DNA of 64,000 nt. It comes from Hydractinia symbiolongicarpus (taxonomy: Eukaryota > Cnidaria > Hydrozoa > Anthoathecata > Hydractiniidae). Position numbers and translations under genes: made by a program. Below the pieces are notes generated by a model. That model was not told where the DNA came from. It made no database searches and saw only the letters and a program-made list of their open reading frames with translations. Below are positions 39,601 through 51,600 of the stretch, in pieces. The DNA is taken from NCBI RefSeq assembly GCF_029227915.1, contig NC_079882.1:22881001-22945000 (forward strand). The letters are read 5' to 3'. The stretch's first letter is position 1, and every line of letters begins with the position of its first letter.

Positions 39601-42600
39601 GTTTATAACCTTGTCAAACTCTAGTGCGATATTAGTGATCTTATACGCGGCATCCGGTGCTTTAGCTGCGGTATTTCCAACAGCTGCCGTACCTCCATCT
39701 TTGATAACGTCACCATATGATGCAAAATGTATAACGAATTGCAGCCTGTCATATAATCCTGCCTGGCAGAACGGCAAGTCTCGTGTCAATTCAAACATTT
39801 TTCCTAGAGGAATACAAAAGGTGCTGCCATAGGCTGCGACGATCGCTTTTTCCTCGTCCGTGCCTGCATGATCAGTCGCTTTCACCTGTAGGGCGCTGAT
39901 TGTACCGTCGTTGGGATTGATCCCCTCTAGGATCAAGTTGTTTTCCCGATCAAACTTGGGCAACCATAGGTCCTTGTAGGTAGTGAGCACCCTGTAGTCG
40001 CTAATATTTTGCACCTCGTTTCCATTCAAAGTGATACAAAGATTTTGCACCAAGGATTTACCTATATTGCTGACGATAGTGCGCTTCGTGTTTGTTCCCG
40101 TTAGTTCCAGATCAAAAAGTAGTTTGATACTGCCTGGAAAAATTACATCGTCCTGTCCCATGTTGGGGATGTCAACATACAAGTCCTCGTTCTGATTAAT
40201 CGTACTAGGCACATGACTTACTTTTACACGCTGCTTCTTCCCTTTCATCATTGTTTTAATCTCCGCCTAGGGACCGAGCTTAGTTCCGAATATGTTACTC
40301 ATGCTTTATTATTAGCTGATTTTCGTTTCAAATAAATGCAATGCCGATTAATCCAATATACAAAGGAGACGAATTTACGCCAGAGGAAAACATTCCAGAC
40401 GAGAATGGATCTTTCAGTAGGCTTCAGCCTGATGCCTGCTCCACGCTAACGCCAGATCAGGAGCAAGAGCAGGGTCAACGAGACACCACGACAAGACAGA
40501 AGGAAGAGCTACTAAAATCAAAGGTCGACGATCTTTACGAACACCTTGGTGAGGAGCAGGGGCAGCCAATCGCGAGATATTACAACGAGTTTGAGGCACG
40601 AGGAAACCAGCTTCTTTTCGATGGCATAAAGATCACGAAAAGGCATGGTGAATTGAGGAGCGTTGCCGAGATACGGAGGCGGTTAGGTACAAATCGCTTG
40701 CGAGCCATGGGGTTTACCTACTATACTACACCAAACAAAGGCAGTAAAGCAATGGCTGAGAAACTCCTTAACGAGATTGTTCACGTTGAAGAGAAGGCCG
40801 ATGATATCGAAATGATTCCGCTGCTCAAGAACGTCCTTGATGAAACGGAGAGCCTGATCGAAGAGACTCCCTTTGGCGCCAGCGAAGCCTTCACAGAGCG
40901 TGAAAGAAGAGGGCTCAACCTCGAGCTTCAAACGCTAAGGGGTAACCTGAAGCCCTTGAAAAGCAGGATGATCTTCTACGACAGCGAGATCGCCAAAGTA
41001 GAAGCCAAGGTGAAAAGGCTTGAGACGAAGAAAGCTACACCTGGAGTATCAGAGGAGCAGCAAACTATCTGGAACAAAGACATTGCAAGGGCTAGGGAAG
41101 ATCTAGAACGACTCCAAGATTAAAAGGAAGCAGTACGAGAAGCACACGGTTTACTATTATCTGACACTCAGAGCCAACTGAAAACAATTAAGGAAACGCT
41201 GATGAAAATCGCAGAAGGCGATAAATCTCTGGCTGAAAAGCTTAGAATCCTGTTCAAGGAGCAAGGGATTACTATAGCAAGCATCGTCTCGGCTGTTGGT
41301 CTACTGATTTCCACCATCGTACTCGCAGTTACAGGTGGAGGTTCCGCAACAGGCGCAGGAGGAAGTGCCGCAGGGAAGGGCTTTTAGCAAAAACAGCTGG
41401 AAAGGCTTGAAAATTTTTTGAAATACCTGGCAGGTAAGGCAGGTGCGGCGCTACCAGGGATTATTGGCACGGTTGTCTCGTTCTTTTTTAGAGTAGCAGC
41501 AAAAGTTGTTGAATACGCAGCCAAACACCTCTACATGACAATCGCTGCTGCCGTCGCTTTTGTTGTGGCCTACGTTGGGAAGAGAGGCAAACTATCGTAA
41601 ATATTAGTCTAATGTGTTGATCAAAACACACTAGGCTTTTATTTCTTCAACCAAATGTACAGTAAAATAACGCCTACCCCAGTTGTAATTAAGGCAGCTT
41701 TGTTGTCATCGTGTTTTTCGGCCTCTATTGCTAGCGTAGTCTGCGTCTCCACCCTGTGCTTCTCATGTTTAGGGATCACGCTCACATGTGGAGGGCGGCG
41801 CTTAATATCAACAATGATGTCAGCCTGCTTCGCGTTAATCTTCGGATTTATACCGATTGAAAAATAATCCTTGCTAATCAAAATTTTGTTCGTGAAATTC
41901 ACAACATTTCCAATATGAAGGCTCATGTCACTTGGGATCATATACACGCCATGAGCAACACTAAAATCCACCTTGGACCGCGCATATTTCAGCACATTTT
42001 GAAATTCGGCAATTTCCTTACCCGTGTCGCTAGGTCTAATTATCACGTCCTCAAATGTCGTCAGGTACAGGCGTTGAGCATCAATTGCGCTGCCTTGGTT
42101 TCCAATGATTCCAGATCTTGCATTTGCCCGGCTTTCGAGAATTAGGTAGGCATAGAAGCGCACGCTTTGGGATGTCCGTTCAATACCAATACGAGTGGGG
42201 CCTGGGATTTTTCAATGATCCAGCGACTCCACGAGTCCTCGTCAAGATAGCTAGGGCCTGAACCAGGATAATCTTTGCGATGAAGTTGCCAACTATTAAA
42301 GATGGTTTCGTTCCTCCACTCCTGCTCACTACCAGGTACTCCAAACTCGCGAGCCAGTTGCTGGAGTTTTTGTTTGTTGAAGGGGTTGTTTAGACGTCGA
42401 AATCTAACTGAGCCCGGTAGAGAAATGTCAAGCTCCAATAGAATTTTACAGATTTGGAAATAGGCGTGAAATAGATACACGGCACGAACCATAGGCAACT
42501 CGGAGGTAAGATGCTGCATGGAAATACCGCAAGCAGATGTTGCACAGTAGGTAGCAAAATTAAGTTGAGTGGACCAGAGACTGAAAGCCTGGCTGTTCCA

Positions 42601-45600
42601 CTCCTTCACTAGCCCGCTAGTGCCAGAATGGAATTCATAGTCGACAAAGATGTCTGGAAATTTCACCCTGAACGCGGACCCTTGAGCATCAATAACGATG
42701 TTCTGCACTGAAAGGCCATCCCCTTTAGTCTCTCCAAATATCTCCCATGGTTGGGTGCATACTTTTGTTTCGGTTTAAGTAAATGCTCATCGTTTCTTTA
42801 AGAATAAACATGAGACAGCTGTATGTCACGGATATAGAGAAGCCTACGATTTTTGACGATTACCTAGGGCAGGACACGAGAATTGCCCTGAAATCGATAA
42901 GTATCAGGCCCGTATGGCTGAGCCTTTACAGCGACAATGAATTTGTCATTCGTAGGACAGGGCCTGATCAGACAGAGACTAGAATTGAAATTATGAACGG
43001 TCTATACAGGATAGAGGATTTGGCAACCATCGTCAACAGTCAGGCAGGGGACAAGATCAAATTGTTTGTATTAAAAAATGTACTCTGCAGGCTCCGTGTG
43101 AATGACGGGTATACTGTGGTAATCCATCAACAACTTCAGGGGCTTATGGGGTTACCCTACGACCCTGCAAAAAAGTACTTTACCAAAGGCGACTATGACA
43201 GCTTCTACAAAACTGACGTGTACCAAAGATTGAGACTCGTTTGCCCCCAGCTGGATGAAGACGATTGCCTACTCGATAGGAAGAAATCAAAAATGCTTGC
43301 TTTGCTTCCCACCAAAGAGTTAAACGCATGGGGAGACATGCTTACATGGAGTTTTGACACTCCAATCTACCTTCCTTTGAAAGGCTCAACAGACAGACTG
43401 GAGTTTTGACTCTCCAATCTACCTTCCTTTGAAAGGCTCAACAGACAGACTGGAGTTCATGCTGACGGACGAGCATCATCATGAAAAGACCGTTTCGTTC
43501 GTTGGAATTACGATGCACTTACTCATAGAATAAAGATGAGTGACATAATGAAGTTATATCCGAGCTTACCAAGTGCTCCTGAGCATGAGCCTGAAGAAAG
43601 TCAGGTATACAGACTCAAGAAGATCGAGGAGGTGGAACAGTACTTGCGTGGTGAGATCAAAGAGCGTGACAAACTCGCCAAAAAGTTCAAGATGCATGGT
43701 ACGTGGGTTAGATTCACTGATCATGGATTGTTAGCTGTAAGTATTATAACTTCAGGTGTTGGGATTGGTAGTATGCTGTCCGGAATAGGTGTACCACTAG
43801 CTGTGGCGATGGGTGGTATCACGATCGCTGTAGGACTAGGGCAGGCAGGTTTACGGAATGCGGGGAAGAGCCTAGACGTTAAGTCAAAGAAGCATGAGGG
43901 CATCAGACTCTTGGCAGGGACTAAGTTGAACTCCGTTGTCGACCTCATCTCAAAGGCTGTGGAGAACGGTGTGATTAGTGATTATGAGTTCACCCTAATC
44001 ATGCAGGAAAAGAAACGCTACATGTTGCTGAAGGAGCAGGTCCGACAACAAACGAAAAAGATCGTAGATTCCATCAATGATCGGGAGCGACAGCAGCTTG
44101 TCGCAAAGGGGCGTGAGGAGGCCAAAGAGGAGCTTATGAAAAAACTTCAATCTGCGCAGTATGTCAGCGCTACTTATAGTCTCCACCTGCTTATTCGTAG
44201 ATCTAGTGTATTGTTCAAAACACTAGATCACCTACACAATCTCGAGCACTTCTCCCGTATCTTGAACTATCTAGCTGTTTTTTAGCGAGATCCCTCAAAT
44301 ATTGTTCAAGATTTTTCTCCCATGCAATTTTAGCACAAGGCTCGCAGTACGGTCCGTCCGTTTGTGTCGACGCATCCTTATACTTGACTTTGCGTATGGC
44401 TTCGACAAGGTCTATTCGCTTTAACATAGAGTACCCTTTGAGACATAAGGCTTTAGCTTCTTGTCGCAGTTTATCCATTTGTTTATGTGAACCACGCCAG
44501 GCTACATTCTACATGGAGATATGACGGCTGCCTTTCGTTGTATGTGGTATGCGATCTAGAGTCCACCACCACCCCCAATTGGGACACTTCAGATAAAGGC
44601 TTTTTGTCTTCCTCATCTACTTGCTTGTTTCCCTTTTCTACTCAAACAGATTTACGCATGCGCGTTTGTTGATGTCAGCAGTTTTGTCGAGTGCCGTCAT
44701 TTTTGATGATGTCACGTGGCGTGTTTACGCATTTGAGGCATGATAAAATCTGTGACGTCACAGATTTTTTAGGGGGTCTAAAAGCAACGTTTTTTAATAG
44801 GGCTTTGACCGTGGAAAACCAAAAACCTCCTTTAATTCCTCCCCTACTCTAGCTCATCTTAAGTCGGATTTTGTAAATTGGATATTCCAAGTGCATGTAG
44901 CTAGATATTTAGTAGAGCTAATAGTTAAGTAAGGGACAATGAAAGAAATAAAAACAGATATACGTGGGATGGAGAAGAGCAATATTCAGTTAATTTTGTG
45001 GCGAATTTATCTATATGCAATTGCAGGATGGTACATTTTTTTCCTTAATTTATTCCTAGCGTTTATCTTTATTACTACTCTCCACAAACCTTCTTACATT
45101 TTCTTATCAAAACGTTGTAAAATTTTGACATTTTAAATAGGGACCAAGCTTAAAATTTTCGTTTAGTGTCTTTACATCTTCTTTACTGAATGGGTTAAGC
45201 AAATTATTTGTTTTTGTTACCTTAACTTTTAGTGATTTCAGTTTTCAATTAAATTGACTTTAGTTTTCAAATAAAGTTTATCTCGTCTCACCATGTTGAT
45301 TATAAAGTTTGTTGTGATGTTAAAATACCTGATTAGTTTAAATTCTCACGAAATTAAGCTGATTGGTTTAAGAACCAATGTAGTGGCGGAATTAACTGTG
45401 ACTAATTTGATAAACAACGCCGCTTTTTTTCGTTATTTGATTTGACAAACACTTTCAGGTTACATTCAGAAATATGTTTTTAATTCTTAGCTGCAACGAC
45501 AAAACTTGAGTACAGTGGTATGAAATATGCATCTATATACCTGACGCTGAAGAAAATGTAATGTAATAAAATGTAATATTTAAAATGTAAATTAAATGTA

Positions 45601-48600
45601 AAATGTAAACTCATTGACTCAACAATATTTTACGTACTGTAGTAGTAACAGCATTTTAAAACCACTGTTTAAACTTCTCTGAACTTGAAAAATATTTGTA
45701 ATGACTAACAACAACAGTTTTTTCATGTTTAAATTCCTTTTCCACAACATACTACGAGCTTACAACGATGAAGTTTGTTTTGTCAGCAGTGGCCTGTTTA
45801 TATGTACAAAATATTTATTTAGAAATTTTTTAAGTATCTATTTGTTAAGGGCTTGAAAGTCAGTTAGAATGATATATAGGGCCGTGTACTTTTAGCGAAC
45901 GGTTTTACAGATATTTGGTTTAAAAGCTTTTGATAACGTCATCAACCTATATTTTCCGAAGTGGGTGACACCCAGGTTTGGGCAATTTACCCAATTAGTT
46001 CAAATGTGGCCCTTAGTTTCCCAGGCAGGGGGTGACGTCAACTATATTACACTTCTTCGTTAATTTCAAAATGATATTAATGGCAGTGTAAATTACAATT
46101 ACATCGTGCCGTAACCTCAAAAAAGTTATCAAATGAGACAAAACACTTTTGACTACTTCCGTCTTTACCGATCATCGAGGGACAGAGGCACAGTTTTCGT
46201 CTCTATAATAATAGCCGTAGTTTGTTTAAAATGGTTGCGCGCATTACAACCAAAGCACTATAATGTTGTGTGCGCTTTACTCCATTTCCAACATGAACTT
46301 CATACCTGTTCCAGAGTTCTCCAATTATTTAATTTTTGTAGCTAGATAAGGTAACAACTGGACTTTTCTTGTGTTTTTAGTTAAATCGAAGTTTCAGCAA
46401 AGTTTTTTTTTTCAAAATACGGTATTATTCGTTCTTAGCCCGCTGTCATGATTAAATTTTGAACTTTTATGGAGACTTATGCAAAATAAAAAATATTGGC
46501 CGTTTGTTTTTTCTTTGATAGAATAACAACAGTTTGTAAACGAGAAAGTTATTTTTAAGAAAGTAGGTTACATTCGAAACACTATTATGGTGAAAGCGCT
46601 TCACTTGATTTGCGCCATACTATATATCCATACTAAAGCGCGTTTCTTATCAAGCTCTCCTCGGCGCGTTCAACAAGAGTTACTTGTGGCTTAACCCCGC
46701 GATTCGACGGCGGGTCTTCTGATAGGGTCTTCCTAATAAGAGCCGCAAACTGTGCCACACATCAAAGTGGAGTGCTTTAGTTCATGCATTCAGTATGTCA
46801 TATATCGAGTTTAGCGCTTAGTGTAGTGTGTTATTCAACAAAAACTATAGCCAAAAAAAAAAAATAGTTTACAACCCATTGTTACCCCCTCATAGCAAAT
46901 TTAAAAATAGTATTTGTTTATAAGTTCCTTTTTTTCGGTTTTACCTAAACAAATTTTTAATAGCATGGCCTTCTTTTTCAGTTTTAAATCAGCCAACCGT
47001 AGTGAAATACGAACTAGAACGCGATGCAATGATTTTGATTTAAACGGATGATATTTTCTCTATCGAAAGAATATATTTCCTTTAAGTTTTTCAAAGTTGT
47101 TGAGGATCGTTCGCCGTTTCTTTTAAGAATGTTTTGTTATCTTCCTTTCTTACCTACCATTTTTGACGGAAGCAGAAGTTTTGGATCAATGTGTCTCTAT
47201 AGTTCATTTTCTTTTAAACCTCGTGTTAACCATGGCGATTTTCTCCCATAGCTTTTTACTGATAATTGGAGCATGTAGGTTTGATTTTTTTAGTTAGATT
47301 ACTTCTTAATGCACACCAAGCGTTGATTGGTATTTGCACGGCGTGACCAACCTTTATTACTTAAGCCTTGACATAACTCATTTGAGTCGTACTTCAAATA
47401 ATCTCTATTAAGTTTTCTTTTTGATGCAACGTTATGATGATCGCTTAGCGGGTGGAAACAATTTAATCCTTTTTTGGCTTTCGAATCTTAAATTATTTTT
47501 TAGGAATTATCTTTGGGTATTTTTCCAAAATCCAAAACTCTAGTTATTATTTGCAAACATTTAAGAATCTTAAAACGTGATTGGTTTAAAGATTACAATC
47601 TTCCTTAAATCCAACTCATTTATTCGTTAAGCGATGATGTAATGGTTAACTAATTTTTAAAGATGGCTGCAAATGCAAGGTCGCTGTCAAAAATGAGATT
47701 TGTGGTTGACAAGATTTTTCTATACGTTTTAGGAAATATAATATAATTACATATAAATAGTAACATATAATTTTAAAAACTAATGTATAATTACAATCAG
47801 AACTCCTAAATAATGTAGTTGACTAGCTAGCTTCCTAACCTTAGTTGGTTGGAAAGTTCCAGAAACGATTTCTTTAAAAAAATTGAGGCCCATCTAATAA
47901 AAATGGTATTATACACATAAAATTATCATAAAATATCTCATAGATTTCCAGCCCCTTAGAACCCTTTTAATTAAATTGCGTTCCTAGAAACTCCTGGGTC
48001 GTCATTATAACCACATAGAGAAAATATGGTGGTAAAATTATAAAACAAATAATTTCAAAAATTTGATGAAATTCTTTATAACTATGTGTGCACACTTTTT
48101 TAAATGTTTTGTCCTAAGCCTCATGACTTAGAGAATTGACATTTTGAGCGTGTAGTGCTTCCTTTAAATTTATTAAACAAAAAATAATAATACTTTAATA
48201 AATCCATTAAAAAATGCCATGAGATAAAACATGATTGGACAAATAAGGAAAAAAAAGGAAATATTCAATGAAATAACAATGTACCTTCAGGAGAGATTGT
48301 GTGAAATTGCGCTCTTTTTCCGCCAAATTTAATTAAATTTTAATTTACTCCAAAAAATGATAGTCAAAAAATACTTATTTTTGATCCCTGCCAAATTAAA
48401 TTTCCAAAATTCAGAACGGTTCGCAAAATATAAAAAAGTACCTTATAGTATTAAAATTCAAGTTATATAAAAAATAGTTATTTTGATAAATATTACATAT
48501 TGTCTTGCTGAACAAATGTTTAAAACAAATTACTAAATTAAATTATTTCTACCTCTTAACCCAAAATTTTAAATCTTACGATTTGCAACACATAAATTGT

Positions 48601-51600
48601 AAGTTAACTAAAATCAGTCATTTTTGTCTATTGCATACCGTTCTCTCGCAAAGACATTTAAAAAGATTATAAATAAACATATATCCCGCGGAAACATCCA
48701 CTGTTTCATTTGTTTTCTGTGGCTCGAAAAGAATAAAAACGGCGATTGAGATCACGGGGGTAATATTTATTACGAATAGCGTATTAAAATAATGCATTCA
48801 CTTAATTTATTTTCTAGTTGTGGCTAATAAATTAAAGTAATTTAATTATGTAAGGAAGTAAATTAATTTCTGGAATTTATTATAATCTATAATTAGACTT
48901 CAGATTAAACGATTTCTAAGAACTCGCAAAAAGATCAAAGGAATATTGGTAACCCTTTTGAACAGTCCTTTAAATTTACCCTTCGCAACAAAGTGGCATT
49001 TGATATTCCTGTTTTCGTAACATCATTTTCTAACTCAACGGGGGGTCTGCGCAGAGATAGACAGACGACGGCTAATATTGAAGAGATATTAAATTCCACA
49101 GATCACAAAATTTACCACTCTGACACCCTAAACTAATGTTTTGTGTGAACCTTTTAATTCGTGACTGTGCTCTTCGTCTAATGTGAAAAAAATGAAAACT
49201 CTAGCTATGTACGTTAGTCTTCAGCCATTGAGATTACGATTATTATAGCTTGAGCGTTTATGTTTGCTATGCTTAACTACATTTTTCTTTACAATGTCAA
49301 ATCATGAAGGGGAATCTTTTTTATAAACCATTATTGTCATGTACAAAACTTTGCAATATGTTACCATTGTCGATGCATATATTTAAAGGTAATTTTTGCA
49401 GAAAATATTCTTTTAAAACGTCTGTGCGTCTGGATAACGTCTATAAAAAAATCTTCTTCAGCTCAACATCCACTTAATATGCATTTTTAATTTCTTCTGT
49501 GTTTGCCACAGTTTATACAAGATTTAGCGTGCAATAACAATTCGCCCAACTGCCCACAAACTATGAAACACGAGTCTATTATATGATTATATGACGAAAA
49601 CCATTACAACATATTCAGATAGAGAATATATATTGTATTTTATTCCTTTGCATTATAACAGCCCTTCATTGTTTCATTAACTTCACACAACATGCTTTTT
49701 AAATATTCACACATCCAATTCAACTCCATTTTTACACAATAAACTCACAAATTGATATTATAAGTTGATATGATCATTCATTTTTCTAAATTTAGCAAGT
49801 TAACTGAGAGCAGATTTAACTATCTATATAACTAGAGAGAAACAACAGATATAGCAATCTTAGCTATGCTTCTTATAAACATTAAATTAAAGGAATATGA
49901 AAACAATGAAGTGTATAGCTACAAAAAAAATGAAATTATTCCATTAACATTATTCCCTATCGCTGCCATCTTTATTAGTATAATTATACGAAATTAGGGC
50001 AAGGCAAATATGCAAATCAATGATTATTAACAAAATATAAAACCTTATAACTCATTAAAAGTTGAACAAAATTGTACAAAGTTAACACACCATAAAAATA
50101 AAATCAGTAGATATATTCTCTGCAGGCATTTAGCAGGCACATATAGTGACTTTATTTTAATGAGCAGTCAATGCATATAACAACCTACATCCATTTCCAA
50201 AATGGCCATTCTCCTCTGTTTTCGCATGCGCGGTTGCACCACTTCGTTAGGTTTATTTACATACCCACATTGAATATATTCTCAAACTTATGAGATAAGA
50301 TTAAATTTCATACGCTTTTTGGTACTAACACGCCTTTATCCGTCAAGACGTTAATACTTATTCTAAATTTGCGCCTGTTTACGCCGTATTTTGGAAGTTT
50401 TTTTTGTTTTTGTTTTTATTTGTTTCTGCAGTTTCTGCGGCTTTGGTGTCCTATGAGTTATAACATTGATTCAACGTTGAAAAAAAACCCTCGCTCCTAA
50501 AAAAACAAGAGACTGATTATATCTTTTTTTTGTTTTTACCTTTCCAGCTTGACATGAAATTATTTGGAAAACAGGTACAAAATAGATTATTTCTATTTAG
50601 ACATCCCGTTACAGCTTGGTATGTCAAGTGGCATTATTAAAAACACACAGTTAGAAACTAGTAATGATGGGTTTAATAAATCAGCATCAAGATTATTTAT
50701 TTTTGGAGACGGAATGTATCGAATGACTGGCGAACCAATGTACTTACAAATTAATTTTAGAAAAGCAAAAACAGTCACAGGCATATCCATGCAAGGTTCG
50801 TTCGAAAGGTGGGCTAAAAAATTCATTAAAAAATACATTATAAAGTATTCAAACGATGGTAACACTTTTACCCTATTAAAACAGGTTAGTATCAGTATAT
50901 TTCTTGTTAAAAACGTAATTTTTATGCAATTTCTTTAATTAGTGCAGAAACTCTGTGTGTCTGTAACTTTCGCAATAAGTGTTTTTTACTCATTTGTTAG
51001 GTAACAAATAAGCGCTCTTTTCACGTTGCTACGTTAAACTGACGTCAAAACTTTGAAAACCATTATTCTGACAAAGTGTATTGTTAATAAAAACAAGCTG
51101 GTTATGTCATCAAATATCTTTTAACTTGGAATCAACAGGTTTACAAATTTCAAATCATTGATAACTTTATTAAAATATGTTTTCGTAAAATGTTTGCTTC
51201 TCTAATTCCCACAGAACCTTGACCTAGCAAATGTTATACGCCTTTTATATTTGTTTTAGAATTTGAACAACACAGATTTAGGTGCTGTATTTATTTCCTT
51301 TTTGGAACCTACGACAATGAGATACATTAGAATAACAGCTGTGGATTGCAAAAGCACGTGTGGTATGAAAGTTGAGATTTATGGTTATGATCCAGGTAAG
51401 AATTTGGACTATTTGTTGTTTGTATAAGTTATTTTAAATAACTGCCACAGCAAATTTTCTATTTAAATTTTTGTTTTAGTGTGTTTCCAAACTTTGACAC
51501 AAATGAATATATCTAGAAGAAATGGTTCCGTTTTACCTAATGTTGATATTAACGGTCCAGATGCATGGTGTGCAACAGATAATGCTGAATATGTTCATAT

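Larger units (their letters stand above)
28549..44770 (+). mobile_element. Polinton/Maverick (endogenous virus-like transposon), left end truncated
   Basis: A block of roughly 16 kb, visibly GC-richer than its flanks, holds the Polinton hallmark set: protein-primed family B DNA polymerase, rve integrase, FtsK/HerA-like packaging ATPase, major capsid protein and a penton-like candidate, plus several accessory proteins. The polymerase starts abruptly at the left edge without its N-terminus, so the left terminal repeat is lost. The right border is placed by composition near a 24-bp palindrome (44745-44768) and is uncertain by about 100 bp. No adenovirus-type cysteine protease was recognised. At least six genes carry stops, shifts or deletions, so the element cannot be autonomous. 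Confidence 0.9.
44771..50600. other. RPTP intron 4, part right of the Polinton
   Basis: AT-rich intron with no exon recognised. It includes short ATGTAA repeats (45555-45613) and a dispersed repeat related to intron 2 (48788-49082). The acceptor used is TTATTTCTATTTAG at 50600; the closer pyrimidine-rich AG at 50547 would bring an immediate TGA in phase. Confidence 0.7.

Noticed and set aside
30502-41387. All in-frame stops inside Polinton genes are TAA or TAG (30502, 31541, 32496, 40267, 41121, 41385), hinting at a reassigned genetic code
   Set aside because: Natural gene ends in the same element also use TAA and TAG (for example 36441, 37540, 37672), the LINE has the same kind of stop, and frameshifts and deletions accompany them. 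Decay explains it.
28549-44770. Adenovirus-type cysteine protease expected in a Polinton
   Set aside because: No frame shows the His, Asp/Glu and Cys pattern convincingly. The unknown proteins at 33383 and 41639 do not fit. It may have been lost.
50548-50573. Acceptor at 50547 with a strong pyrimidine tract as the start of RPTP exon 5
   Set aside because: In the phase left by exon 4 it meets TGA at 50555-50557. The acceptor at 50600 gives an open frame and a proper discoidin start.
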